From: a bacterium
GTDB taxonomy: Bacteria > Actinomycetota > Acidimicrobiia > UBA5794 > ZC4RG35
Assembly (NCBI GenBank): GCA_028819835.1
Contig: JAPPKR010000173.1
Location: 1 to 12,881 of the forward strand
Direction of reading: 5' to 3'
Length of the DNA stretch: 12,881 nt
Below, one piece after another: positions 1 through 6,678 of the stretch. The position numbers and the translations under genes were made by a program. The notes under the pieces are model-generated. The model searched no databases, was not told where the DNA came from, and saw nothing but the letters and a program-made list of their open reading frames with translations. The stretch's first letter is position 1, and each line of letters starts with the position of its first letter.

Positions 1-2
1 TG

Positions 3-410
3 TCGGGCATCGGCCACGCCTACTCGGACGAGATACTGTGGGAGGCCCGGCTGTCTCCCGTGAAGATGACTTCCCGGCTCACCGATGAGGAATCCGAGCG
101 CCTGCACCGGGCAGTCATCGGGGTCCTCTCCTCCTGGATCGAGCGGCTGGCCGCGGAGACCGGGGACCGATGGCCAACCAGGGTCACGGCCTTCCGGCCG
201 GAGATGGCCGTGCACGGAAAGTACGGATCGCCCTGTCCCCGCTGCGGCGCTCCCGTCCAGAGGATCGTGTACGCCAGCAACGAGACCAACTATTGCGCGG
301 CCTGCCAGACAGGGGGGAAGCTCCTGGCTGACCGGTCCCTGTCGCGACTGCTCAAGAAGGACTGGCCCAAGACGTTGGAGGAACTGGAGGAGATGAGAGC
401 CGGTCCCTGA
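3..410 (+). CDS. Fpg/Nei family DNA glycosylase, C-terminal part (5' end outside window)
   Basis: Base-excision-repair glycosylase/AP lyase family acting on oxidised bases in DNA. The reading frame is open from the first bases, so the N-terminus with the catalytic proline lies outside the window. The visible 135 residues begin with [18 protein letters not shown], the helix-two-turn-helix DNA-binding region of Fpg/Nei proteins. Further on is a zinc finger of pattern C-x2-C-x16-C-x2-C (CPRC near residue 77, CAAC near residue 97). Classical Fpg ends just after this finger; here about 35 more residues follow, including [16 protein letters not shown], so this looks like an actinobacterial Fpg/Nei subgroup with a C-terminal tail rather than canonical MutM. 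Substrate preference (8-oxoG or oxidised pyrimidines) cannot be read from this part. The family call is firm, the subfamily is not. Confidence 0.88.
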   Translation, partial: SGIGHAYSDEILWEARLSPVKMTSRLTDEESERLHRAVIGVLSSWIERLAAETGDRWPTRVTAFRPEMAVHGKYGSPCPRCGAPVQRIVYASNETNYCAACQTGGKLLADRSLSRLLKKDWPKTLEELEEMRAGP

Positions 411-434
411 CGGAAGTAACGGGGGAGGACCAAA

Positions 435-451
435 TAGAATCTAACTGTTAG
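435..451 (+). promoter_or_regulatory. Possible -10 element and operator palindrome of the ABC exporter operon
   Basis: In the 60-nt gap after the glycosylase stop, TAGAAT (435-440) resembles a -10 hexamer and is followed directly by the palindrome CTAAC-T-GTTAG (441-451). A strong ribosome-binding site, GGAGGTG, follows at 460-466. A palindrome just downstream of a -10 element would suit a repressor site, as is common for drug-exporter operons, but no repressor gene is visible nearby and no good -35 box is seen. The arms are only 5 bp. Confidence 0.35.
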
Positions 452-470
452 GCCAAGTTGGAGGTGAAAA

Positions 471-1358
471 CTGACGGGACCCGTCCGATTGGCGGGGGTG
501 ACCAAGAGCTACGGAAAGGCCCGGGGAGTCTTGGACCTCGATCTTGAGGTCCGGCCCGGGGAGGTCTTCGGATATCTGGGTCCCAACGGAGCGGGCAAGA
601 CCACCACCATCCGCATGCTGGTGGACCTGATACGACCGCAACAGGGAACGGTGGAGGTGTTGGGAGGCTCGCCTCGCGATCCCGCCATCAGGCGGCGGGT
701 CGGGTACCTGCCGGGGGAGGTCGAGTTCTATTCCCGGATGTCCGCCCGTGACTTCCTCACCTACATCGGGAATCTGCGCGGGAGCGGAGGAGATGCCATC
801 GCGGGGAAACTCTCGGAGAGGATCGACCTCGATCTGTCCCGGCGGATCGGTGATCTCTCCAAGGGAAACCGCCAGAAACTCGGCCTGGTGCAGGCGCTCA
901 TGCACGAACCGGAACTCGTGGTGCTCGATGAGCCGACGTCCGGGCTCGATCCATTGGTGCAGCAGGAGGTGTACCGGCTCCTGGATGAACTCAAGGCCGA
1001 CGGGGTGACCGTCTTTTTCTCCTCCCATGTCCTGTCGGAGGTGGAGAGGGTCGCCGACCGGGTCGGGATCATCCGGGAAGGCCGTCTGGTGGAAGTGGAG
1101 GAACTGGAGGCCCTTCGCCAGAAGGCGGTCAGGACCTTTGAGGTCGTCTTTGATGACGTTCCACACCTCGCCGAGTTCGAGCATCTGGACGGCGTCCGCA
1201 TGGCCGACGTGCATGGGAACGTCTTGCACTGCCAGGTGATCGGCGCCATCGATGAATTGCTGAAGGCGGTCGCCAAACACAGGGTCCGCGATCTGGTCAG
1301 CCACGGCGCCGACCTGGAGGCCCTGTTCCTGGACTACTACAGAGGAGAGGAGGACTGA
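471..1358 (+). CDS. ABC transporter ATP-binding protein (ABC-2 type exporter)
   Basis: Cytoplasmic ATPase that powers the permease encoded 3 nt downstream. Numbering from the in-frame TTG at 489: Walker A GPNGAGKT at 31-38, signature LSKGN at 123-127, Walker B LVVLDEP at about 143-149 with D-loop SGLD, and switch histidine H180 (SSHVLSEVE). The C-terminal 90 residues form the variable regulatory domain of this exporter class. The usual Q-loop glutamine is replaced: the motif reads GYLPGEVEFY. Start choice: TTG 489 leaves almost no residues for the first beta-strand and has no ribosome-binding site. CTG at 471 lies 4 nt after GGAGGTG and gives MTGPVRLAGVTKSYG, which fits the family N-terminus, so I prefer it; TTG 489 is the conventional alternative. 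The exported substrate (lipid, drug or peptide) cannot be determined. Confidence 0.9.
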   Translation: MTGPVRLAGVTKSYGKARGVLDLDLEVRPGEVFGYLGPNGAGKTTTIRMLVDLIRPQQGTVEVLGGSPRDPAIRRRVGYLPGEVEFYSRMSARDFLTYIGNLRGSGGDAIAGKLSERIDLDLSRRIGDLSKGNRQKLGLVQALMHEPELVVLDEPTSGLDPLVQQEVYRLLDELKADGVTVFFSSHVLSEVERVADRVGIIREGRLVEVEELEALRQKAVRTFEVVFDDVPHLAEFEHLDGVRMADVHGNVLHCQVIGAIDELLKAVAKHRVRDLVSHGADLEALFLDYYRGEED

Positions 1359-1361
1359 GAA

Positions 1362-2213
1362 ATGCTGAACAACGTGGCGCTGAAGACCCTGCGGGACCGT
1401 CGCCGCTCGCTTTTCTGGTGGGTGGTGGGGATATTCGGGTATTTGCTGGGCATCGGCGCCTTCTATCCCATCGTGAGGGACAACCAGGGGCAGTTCGAAG
1501 CGCTGCTGGAAACCTATCCGGATGAGTTGCTGGCGATCATAGGGGTCGGTAGCGAAGAGAACCTGTTCGACCCCATCGGTTTCATGCAGGCGGAGGCCTT
1601 CGGGTGGGTCGTCCCCCTCGTTTTTGCTATTTACGGAACCGTCCAGGGGGCTCGAGCCGTGGCCGGGGAGGAAGAGGACGGCACCATCGACCTGGTGATG
1701 GCCACTTCACTCACGAGGTTCGGCCTGGTCTGGCAGAAGTGGCTGGCCCTGGTGCTGGCCGAGTTGGTGCTGGGTCTGGCCGTGTTCGCCTCTCTGGCTG
1801 TGGACAGCGTTCTATTCGGCGTCGAGATCCCTGTAGGGAACAACGCGGCCGCAGTCCTGATGGCGGTGTTGCTGGGGGTGTTCTTCGGATCGCTGGCGCT
1901 GGCCGTGGGCACCGGTACAGGTCTCAGGGGTCTGACGGTCGGAGTCGTCACCTTTGTGGCGGCCGGCACCTATCTGCTCAACTCCCTGGGCGGGTTTGTG
2001 GAGTTGCTGGATGCCATGCAACCCATCTCACCTTTCTATTACTACGACTCCTCCAACCCGCTTCGTCATGGCTTGGACGCCGAGCACGCTCTCGTCCTGG
2101 GAGGCCTGGCGGTGGTGTTCCTCGGGATAGGCTTGCTGGCTGTGCGCCGCCGGGACCTGGGAGTGGGGGGCATTCGCCTGGCTGTTCCCAACATGAGAAA
2201 AGCGGCCGGCTGA
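1362..2213 (+). CDS. ABC-2 type exporter permease
   Basis: Integral membrane half of the exporter, 283 residues, starting 3 nt after the ATPase stop and so co-translated with it. About six membrane segments can be read: near residues 18-36, 80-97, 127-153, 162-184, 190-210 and 242-262. After segment 2 comes GEEEDGTIDLVMATSLTR (about 102-119), the cytoplasmic coupling motif typical of ABC-2 permeases that pair with a separate ATPase. Before the last segment an aromatic stretch, SPFYYYDSSNPL, also recurs in this family. The C-terminus is basic (VRRRDLG) and cytosolic by the positive-inside rule. One permease plus one ATPase suggests a homodimeric complex. Members of this class export antibiotics, lipids or unknown compounds; nothing here decides which. 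Confidence 0.88.
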   Translation: MLNNVALKTLRDRRRSLFWWVVGIFGYLLGIGAFYPIVRDNQGQFEALLETYPDELLAIIGVGSEENLFDPIGFMQAEAFGWVVPLVFAIYGTVQGARAVAGEEEDGTIDLVMATSLTRFGLVWQKWLALVLAELVLGLAVFASLAVDSVLFGVEIPVGNNAAAVLMAVLLGVFFGSLALAVGTGTGLRGLTVGVVTFVAAGTYLLNSLGGFVELLDAMQPISPFYYYDSSNPLRHGLDAEHALVLGGLAVVFLGIGLLAVRRRDLGVGGIRLAVPNMRKAAG

Positions 2214-2220
2214 ACCGGCT
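2196..2220 (-). terminator. Candidate terminator of the plsC-like gene, inside the permease 3' end
   Basis: On the minus strand, just past the acyltransferase stop, GCCGG-TTCAG-CCGGC forms a 5-bp stem followed after CGC by TTTTCT. This is a plausible weak intrinsic terminator for minus-strand transcription. It overlaps the last codons of the permease, so it may be coincidental. Confidence 0.35.
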
Positions 2221-2239
2221 GGTCGAGGATCACCTCGCC
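2221..2239. terminator. Hairpin in the convergent gap between permease and acyltransferase
   Basis: CGAGG-ATCA-CCTCG (2224-2237), extended by GG/CC with one bulged T, gives a 7-bp GC-rich stem in the 31-nt gap where the two transcription units meet. There is no U-tract on either strand, so it is at best a weak or bidirectional terminator. Confidence 0.35.
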
Positions 2240-2244
2240 AATGT

Positions 2245-2970
2245 TCAGACCCGGGCCAGCGCCTCCATGAGAGTGCGCCGGATCTCGGCGATGGTGGCTT
2301 TGCTCTGACGGGAGGCCTGCTTGGTGAGGGTGATAGGGGGCATGACTTCCACGCTTACCGGCCCTCCGGTGATCAATGCCGACTCGGGAGGCCATATAGC
2401 GCCGGTGCCCTGAACGGCCACCGGCAGAATCGGACAGCCCGTTCGGGCAGCGACGTGGATGGCGCCGGTCTTGAAGGGAAGCATCTCTCCTGTGATGCTG
2501 CGGGTCCCCTCCGGGAAGACCACCAGGGACTTCCCTTCCGCCACCAGCGACCGGGTGCTGCGGATTATGAAAGCCAGCTCTCGGCGCCCCATCTCGCGGT
2601 CCAACGGGATCATCCCCACGCCTCGCATGGCGCTTCCCAGCAGCGGGAATTTGAACACCTCGATTTTGGACAGGAACCTGATGGGAATCGGCAGGGCGGC
2701 GGTCAGGACCATTATGTCGATGTTGGAGCGATGGTTGGCCACAACTATGTAGGGCGTCCCCTCCTCGATGTTCTCCAAGCCGTTCACCTCCATCCGCATG
2801 CCGGAGGCAACCACCCAGACTCGACCGAAACGCTTCAGTATCCATTCGGCGTAGGATTCCAGGAAACCGAACACAGACCCGATCACGATCGCCGAAGCAA
2901 CGCCCACCGTGGAGAGCCCGGCGACCAGATAGGTGATCCCGCTGCGAAGGAACAGAAAGGTCCTTTTCAC
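2245..2970 (-). CDS. 1-acyl-sn-glycerol-3-phosphate acyltransferase (PlsC-like)
   Basis: Membrane-associated acyltransferase that adds the second acyl chain to lysophosphatidate in phospholipid synthesis. Length is 241 residues from GTG 2970. All four family motifs are present: NHRSNID at 79-85 (catalytic H80-x4-D85), GMIPLDR at 119-125, FPEGTRS at 152-158, and LPVAVQGT further on. An N-terminal hydrophobic segment (about 12-36) anchors it. The same frame stays open far upstream across the cyclo-ligase and leuB on this strand; that extension has no family similarity and is dismissed. I chose GTG 2970 because TAGCCT lies exactly 8 nt before it, suggesting a leaderless mRNA. A GTG at 3012 is the alternative but would run into the divergent gene. 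Acyl acceptor specificity is inferred from the family. Confidence 0.88.
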   Translation of the reverse strand: MKRTFLFLRSGITYLVAGLSTVGVASAIVIGSVFGFLESYAEWILKRFGRVWVVASGMRMEVNGLENIEEGTPYIVVANHRSNIDIMVLTAALPIPIRFLSKIEVFKFPLLGSAMRGVGMIPLDREMGRRELAFIIRSTRSLVAEGKSLVVFPEGTRSITGEMLPFKTGAIHVAARTGCPILPVAVQGTGAIWPPESALITGGPVSVEVMPPITLTKQASRQSKATIAEIRRTLMEALARV

Positions 2971-2978
2971 GGAACTTA

Positions 2979-2984
2979 AGGCTA
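2979..2984 (-). promoter_or_regulatory. -10 hexamer (TAGCCT) for leaderless plsC-like gene
   Basis: TAGCCT matches TANNNT and ends 8 nt before the GTG start on the minus strand. No ribosome-binding site lies between them. No clear -35 box is seen. Confidence 0.45.
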
Positions 2985-3002
2985 AACCCTCTGAAAGACT
3001 GG

Positions 3003-3008
3003 TAGCTT
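3003..3008 (+). promoter_or_regulatory. -10 hexamer (TAGCTT) for leaderless cyclo-ligase gene
   Basis: TAGCTT matches TANNNT and ends 7 nt before GTG 3016 on the plus strand, again with no ribosome-binding site. The divergent plsC-like -10 is only about 20 bp away, so the two promoters must overlap. Confidence 0.45.
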
Positions 3009-3015
3009 GCACGGT

Positions 3016-3570
3016 GTGAGTGTGAGCACGTCGGAGCTCAAGGCCCGGCTCAGGGCCGAGGCCCGCGGGAGGCCTCCTCCCGCCGCTGCTGAGTCCAGAA
3101 GGGTTTGCAGCCACGTTCTCGAGTGGCTGGCGCCGAGGCGTCCCGGACCCACCCTCGTGTGGATGGCCATCCCCGGTGAACTGGATCTCGCACCGGTGGT
3201 GGCCCGCTTGCCGATGATCGAGTGGCTTACGACCCGGACCCCTCCGGCCGGTCCTCTCACGGTCCATCCCTATCACTCCCCGCGGGAACTCCATCGCTTC
3301 GGGTTCCACCAACCTGTGGCTTCGGTCCCCAAGGTGCCGCCGGCGAGGATCGAGGTGGCTCTCGTCCCGGGGCTGACGTTCGATACCCGGGGACGAAGAC
3401 TCGGGCGGGGCAAGAGCTATTACGACCGGCTTCTGGCAGGGCTCCCCGCGAGCGCCCTGCGAGTGGGAGTCACGCTGGAACGGCTGATGGCCGAAACCGT
3501 GCCCGTCGAGCCGCACGACGTGGCCATGACCCATCTCGTAACCGAGAACGGGGTCCGGCAGATCGTCTAG
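3016..3570 (+). CDS. 5-formyltetrahydrofolate cyclo-ligase (methenyl-THF synthetase)
   Basis: Converts 5-formyl-THF to 5,10-methenyl-THF with ATP, recycling the storage folate. The product is 184 residues from GTG 3016, a normal length. The N-terminal SELKARLR (6-13) matches the basic ATP-phosphate-binding helix. The nucleotide/magnesium motif is at about 117-138: LVPGLTFD, then [13 protein letters not shown]. Most homologues have G.GYYDR, so the K-S before YYDR is a mild variation. The end, [10 protein letters not shown], is the usual C-terminal strand. GTG 3016 is preferred over TTG 3007 because of TAGCTT 7 nt upstream; GTG 3022 is a third option. The gene converges on leuB, and their stops overlap in one CTAG. 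No folate partner gene is adjacent. The family call is firm. Confidence 0.88.
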   Translation: MSVSTSELKARLRAEARGRPPPAAAESRRVCSHVLEWLAPRRPGPTLVWMAIPGELDLAPVVARLPMIEWLTTRTPPAGPLTVHPYHSPRELHRFGFHQPVASVPKVPPARIEVALVPGLTFDTRGRRLGRGKSYYDRLLAGLPASALRVGVTLERLMAETVPVEPHDVAMTHLVTENGVRQIV

Positions 3571-4625
3571 GCTCCGATCGCTTCGACTATCCGGTCGCCT
3601 ATCTCGGAGGTTGAGGCGCCCATTAGGGGTCCTGCCATGGCGCCCAGCCCGAGGAGAACATCGGCCGCAGCTTTCTCCACCATGGCCGCCGCCTCCCCTT
3701 CTCCCAGGTGCTCCAGGCACAAGGCGGCGGAGAAGACCGCCGCTACCGGATTTGCCCAGCCGGTGCCCACGATGTCTGGGGCGGTCCCGTGCACCGGCTC
3801 GAAGAGGGAGGGAAACTCGCCGGTCGGATTGAGGTTGCCGCTGGCCGCCAGGCCGATTCCCCCTGCTATCGCTCCTCCCAGATCGGTGAGGATGTCGCCG
3901 AACATGTTGTCGGTCACTATCACGTCGAAGCGCTCGGGGCTGTCGATCAGGTGGATGCAGGCCGCGTCCACATGCACGTAGTCGACCTCGACCTGCGGAT
4001 ACTCCGCCGCTACCTCGTCGGTGGTCCGCTGCCAGAGGTCGCCCGCGATGGTGAGCACGTTGGTCTTGTGGCAAAGGGTCAACCGACGGTCTCTCCTCAT
4101 CGCCCGCTCGAAGGCGTACCGTACGATTCGCTCGGTTCCCGCCCGCGTGTTGACCGAGTGCTGGTTGGCAATCTCCTCTGAGGTTCCCTTGTGGACAAAC
4201 CCCCCGCTGCCCGAGTACAAGCCCTCGGTGTTCTCTCTGATCATCTCCATGTCGCACCGCTCGGGCGTGAGTCCGGCGATGGCGCTGGAGACACCCGGGT
4301 AGAGCTTGATGGGGCGGAAATTCACATACATATCGAACTCGAACCGGAGCCGCAGCAAGAGGCCTCGTTCCAGAACACCCGGAGGGACCTCCGGGGTGCC
4401 CACCGCCCCGTGAAGGATGGCGTCATGCTCGGCCAGCTCGGCCACCACCGAGTCGGGTAAGACCTCCCCGGTGGCGAGGTAACGCCTACTCCCCAGGTCA
4501 TAGTCGGTGAGATCGATCCTGAACCCGAACTCCCCACCCGCCGCTTGCAATGCCTGCAAGGCGCAGGCGGTCACTTCCGGACCGATCCCGTCGCCGGGGA
4601 TCACTGCCAGTCGGTAGGCGTTCAC
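3567..4625 (-). CDS. leuB: 3-isopropylmalate dehydrogenase
   Basis: NAD-dependent oxidative decarboxylation of 3-isopropylmalate, the third step of leucine synthesis, in the cytosol. It has 352 residues, the family length. Seen: GDGIGPE at 11-17; substrate arginines in [10 protein letters not shown] (R92, R94), R104 and R130; K187 in CHKTNV; metal aspartates D220, D244 and D248; and the NAD loop [10 protein letters not shown] at about 276-285. The stretch [13 protein letters not shown] and the general layout resemble actinobacterial LeuB. One difference is ENTEG at 131-135, where Mycobacterium-type LeuB has EGTEG; ENTEG also occurs in related isocitrate/tartrate enzymes, but the leucine-gene context favours LeuB. 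It starts at GTG 4625 with no ribosome-binding site but a good -10 eight nt upstream, so it is probably leaderless and transcribed separately from the ilv-leuA operon. Confidence 0.93.
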   Translation of the reverse strand: MNAYRLAVIPGDGIGPEVTACALQALQAAGGEFGFRIDLTDYDLGSRRYLATGEVLPDSVVAELAEHDAILHGAVGTPEVPPGVLERGLLLRLRFEFDMYVNFRPIKLYPGVSSAIAGLTPERCDMEMIRENTEGLYSGSGGFVHKGTSEEIANQHSVNTRAGTERIVRYAFERAMRRDRRLTLCHKTNVLTIAGDLWQRTTDEVAAEYPQVEVDYVHVDAACIHLIDSPERFDVIVTDNMFGDILTDLGGAIAGGIGLAASGNLNPTGEFPSLFEPVHGTAPDIVGTGWANPVAAVFSAALCLEHLGEGEAAAMVEKAAADVLLGLGAMAGPLMGASTSEIGDRIVEAIGA

Positions 4626-4633
4626 AGCCAGAT

Positions 4634-4664
4634 ATATTAATCGACCGGTTCCGGATTACGGCAA
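4634..4664 (-). promoter_or_regulatory. leuB promoter, leaderless type
   Basis: On the minus strand TTGCCG (4664-4659) and TAATAT (4639-4634) are 19 bp apart, or 17 bp if ATTAAT is taken as the -10. TAATAT ends 8 nt before GTG 4625, so transcription would begin at or next to the start codon. The spacer contains CCGG-TT-CCGG (4645-4654), a small inverted repeat that could bind a regulator. Confidence 0.55.
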
Positions 4665-4714
4665 CTCGCAAAGTGCGACGCCTCCCCCGAGAACCGGAGC
4701 AGCGGTGTGTTCTA

Positions 4715-4729
4715 CGGAGCCTTGCTCCG
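4715..4729 (-). terminator. Hairpin just after the XRE gene
   Basis: CGGAGC-(3 nt)-GCTCCG is a perfect 6-bp stem starting 5 nt beyond the XRE stop codon on the minus strand and about 50 bp ahead of the leuB promoter. It lacks a U-tract, so its termination role is uncertain, but the location suits a 3'-end hairpin. Confidence 0.35.
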
Positions 4730-4733
4730 GGTC

Positions 4734-4982
4734 TCAGGCCTTCTCCTCCTGCGTGGAGGGAGGAGCCGAGGAGGGAGGCCGGGGGGTGAGGGTCAGATCT
4801 AGTCCCAGCACGTCGACCAGAGCGATCAAGCTGGAAAGCCGCAAGTCAACCTCACTGTTCTCGAACAGTGAAATCTGTGCCTGCGTAAGCCCCGACCTCT
4901 CGCCCAGTTCTCGCTGACTGAGTCCTTGGCCGGTGCGGGCTTCCCAGAGGATTCTTGCTATGCGGTAATCTCCGCGACCCAT
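4734..4982 (-). CDS. Small XRE-family helix-turn-helix DNA-binding protein
   Basis: An 82-residue protein that is almost entirely one XRE/Cro-type domain: the helix-turn-helix spans about 21-41 (LSQRELGERSGLTQAQISLF) and a further helical pair runs to about 62. The ending LGLDLTLTPRP recalls HipB-like antitoxins and solitary XRE regulators; the last 15 residues are a Pro/Ser/Glu-rich tail. No toxin gene such as hipA lies beside it, since the flanks are leuA and leuB, so I call it a regulator rather than an antitoxin. It may control the leucine genes or itself, but that is only position-based inference. ATG 4982 is the first start after an in-frame non-start stretch, with TACCTT 8 nt upstream and no ribosome-binding site. 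Confidence 0.75.
   Translation of the reverse strand: MGRGDYRIARILWEARTGQGLSQRELGERSGLTQAQISLFENSEVDLRLSSLIALVDVLGLDLTLTPRPPSSAPPSTQEEKA
4853..4870. repeat. Perfect 18-bp inverted repeat inside the XRE gene
   Basis: CACTGTTC-TC-GAACAGTG has 8-bp arms and a 2-bp centre. It encodes part of the recognition-helix end (SLFENSE). It may be an intragenic operator or simply codon coincidence. Confidence 0.5.
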
Positions 4983-4990
4983 GGGAATAC

Positions 4991-4996
4991 AAGGTA
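4991..4996 (-). promoter_or_regulatory. -10 hexamer (TACCTT) for leaderless XRE gene
   Basis: TACCTT fits TANNNT and ends 8 nt before ATG 4982. No Shine-Dalgarno sequence and no convincing -35 box are seen, so the XRE gene may alternatively be read through from leuA. Confidence 0.35.
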
Positions 4997-5030
4997 GCAG
5001 GTATATCCCTCTCGCTGTTGGGCGAAGAGC

Positions 5031-5046
5031 TAGGGAGTCATCCCTA
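5031..5046. terminator. Palindromic hairpin between leuA and the XRE gene
   Basis: TAGGGA-GTCA-TCCCTA is a perfect 6-bp stem with a 4-nt loop, 40 nt past the leuA stop on the minus strand, extendable by 2 bp with one bulge. The minus-strand continuation GCTCTTC is only weakly U-rich. It could end the ilv-leuA transcript or be an operator for the XRE protein encoded 48 bp further on. Confidence 0.4.
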
Positions 5047-5085
5047 CTTTGCAGCGCATCGAAGCAGGTGGGCTCGGCTACGTTG

Positions 5086-6600
5086 TCACTTGGCGCCCAC
5101 GGCGCGGTTCAGAGCGTCCACGAACGCCTCGGCTGAGCCCTCCACCACGTCGGTTGAGACCGCCTTTCCCGAGTAGGTGTTGTCGACGACCCTGACTACC
5201 ACGTTCACCTCGGCCATGGCGTCCGCCCCCGATGTGACCGGCACCACGCGGTAATCGACCAACCGGGCTTCGATGCCGAAGCACTGTTTGATGGCCGAGA
5301 AAGCGGCGTGGACCATTCCGTCCCCATGTCCGGTGTACTCGGAGGTGACGCCTCCCTTCTCCAGGGTGACCACGGCGGTGGGGGTGGTGTCATGGCCCCC
5401 CGACACGCTGATGCCGGCGATTCTCACCTCGGCGTCCGACGATTGGGACAAACCGGTGGCGGCAATCGCCCGCAGCTCGCGTTCTCCGATCTCCAGCTTC
5501 CGGTCCGCCATGGCCTTGAACTTCTCGAAGGCCTGGTTGAACTCGTCCTCCTCCAGTGAGAGGTTCAGGTTTGCCAGGGCGTCGGCGAAGCCGGCCCGTC
5601 CGGAGTGCTTCCCGAGAATGATCTGGGCGCCTCTCTGCCCGATGGACTCTGCGTTCATTATCTCGTAGGTCTCCCGGTCCCGGAGCACGCCATGCTGGTG
5701 GATACCCGACTCGTGGGCGAAGGCGTTACGGCCAACCACCGCCTTGTTGAACTGCACCGGATAACCGGTCAGCCGGGAAACCAGCCGGGAGGTGTTGAAG
5801 ATCTGGGTGGTGTCCGCCCCTATTTCCACCCCGAAGACATCCTGGCGGGTCTTGATGGCCATGATGATCTCCTCGATGGAGGTGTTGCCGGCCCGCTCCC
5901 CGATGCCGTTCACCGCTCCTTCGATCTGCCGCGCTCCTGCGGAGATGGCCGACAGCGAGTTCGCCACCGCCAACCCCAGATCGTCGTGACAGTGAACCGA
6001 GATGGTGACATCGCTCCGGTCGCCTCGCACCTCCGCGTAGATACGCTTCATCAACTCCACGAACTCGGCAGGGGTGGCGTATCCCACGGTGTCGGGGATG
6101 TTGATGGTGGTGGCGCCGGCTTCCACGGCCGCCCGGCACACATCGACCAGGAACTCATGGTCGGAGCGGGTGGCGTCTTGGGGGGAGAATTCCACGTCGT
6201 CTGTGTAGCGGCGCGCCCTCTGGACCCCTTCGACCGAGGCCTTCAGCACCTCCGAGGGGGTCATGCGCAGCATCCGCTCCATGTGGATCGGGGATGTGGA
6301 CATGAACACGTGGATACGGGCCTGATCGGCATGCCGGAGGGCATCCCAGGCCTGGTCGATGTCGTCGGGGTGAGCGCGGGCCAGGCTGGCGATCACTGGT
6401 CCCCTCACCTCGGCGGCTATCTGTGAGACCGCTCGAAAGTCGCCGGAGGAGGAGGCCGCGAACCCGGCTTCCAGCACATCTACCCGCAGGCGAGCCAACT
6501 GGTGAGCGATCACGAGTTTTTCGTCCGGTGTCAGGGCGATGCCGGGGGCTTGTTCCCCGTCTCGCAGGGTCGTGTCGAAAATGATCAATCTGTCTGACAT
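5086..6600 (-). CDS. leuA: 2-isopropylmalate synthase
   Basis: Condenses 2-ketoisovalerate with acetyl-CoA, the committed step of leucine synthesis; normally inhibited by leucine. It has 504 residues, the shorter LeuA class rather than the roughly 640-residue type of Mycobacterium. Seen: DTTLRDGEQAPG at 9-20 (R13, D14), metal-binding H203-x-H205 in SVHCHDDLGL, GERAGNTSIEE at 234-244 with N239, and HESGIHQHGVL at about 296-306. Residues about 380-504 form the C-terminal regulatory dimerisation domain, present in full, so feedback control is expected. ATG 6600 has AGGAG 5 nt upstream. It is the last gene of ilvB-ilvN-ilvC-leuA, separated from ilvC by 138 nt containing a GC-rich hairpin, so it may be partly uncoupled from the upstream genes. 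Confidence 0.95.
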   Translation of the reverse strand: MSDRLIIFDTTLRDGEQAPGIALTPDEKLVIAHQLARLRVDVLEAGFAASSSGDFRAVSQIAAEVRGPVIASLARAHPDDIDQAWDALRHADQARIHVFMSTSPIHMERMLRMTPSEVLKASVEGVQRARRYTDDVEFSPQDATRSDHEFLVDVCRAAVEAGATTINIPDTVGYATPAEFVELMKRIYAEVRGDRSDVTISVHCHDDLGLAVANSLSAISAGARQIEGAVNGIGERAGNTSIEEIIMAIKTRQDVFGVEIGADTTQIFNTSRLVSRLTGYPVQFNKAVVGRNAFAHESGIHQHGVLRDRETYEIMNAESIGQRGAQIILGKHSGRAGFADALANLNLSLEEDEFNQAFEKFKAMADRKLEIGERELRAIAATGLSQSSDAEVRIAGISVSGGHDTTPTAVVTLEKGGVTSEYTGHGDGMVHAAFSAIKQCFGIEARLVDYRVVPVTSGADAMAEVNVVVRVVDNTYSGKAVSTDVVEGSAEAFVDALNRAVGAK

Positions 6601-6648
6601 GGAGGCTCCTGGTTGTTGGGTTGAGGGCTGAGGCCTAGAGGGTGTGAA

Positions 6649-6678
6649 GGCCGGGCCGGCGAAGACCGCCGCCCGGCC
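6649..6678 (-). terminator. GC-rich hairpin in the ilvC-leuA gap
   Basis: GGCCGGGC (6649-6656) and GCCCGGCC (6671-6678) form a perfect 8-bp stem, and GGC/GCC inside it can add 3 bp past a bulged C. On the minus strand it is followed by TTCACACCCTCT, not a true U-tract. It may attenuate readthrough into leuA or protect the 3' end of the ilv message from decay. Confidence 0.45.

Noticed and set aside
441..1304. 287-codon minus-strand ORF opposite the ABC ATPase
   Set aside because: The plus strand carries Walker A, signature and Walker B in the right order.
2974..4257. Long minus-strand extension that would fuse the PlsC-like protein to a 400-residue N-terminal region
   Set aside because: It runs antisense to the cyclo-ligase and out of frame with leuB, both firmly identified. 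Its sequence is Arg/Gly/His-rich low-complexity with no family resemblance; real similarity begins at GTG 2970.
4734..4982. XRE protein as antitoxin of a toxin-antitoxin pair
   Set aside because: No toxin-sized gene is adjacent on either side; leuA and leuB occupy the flanks.
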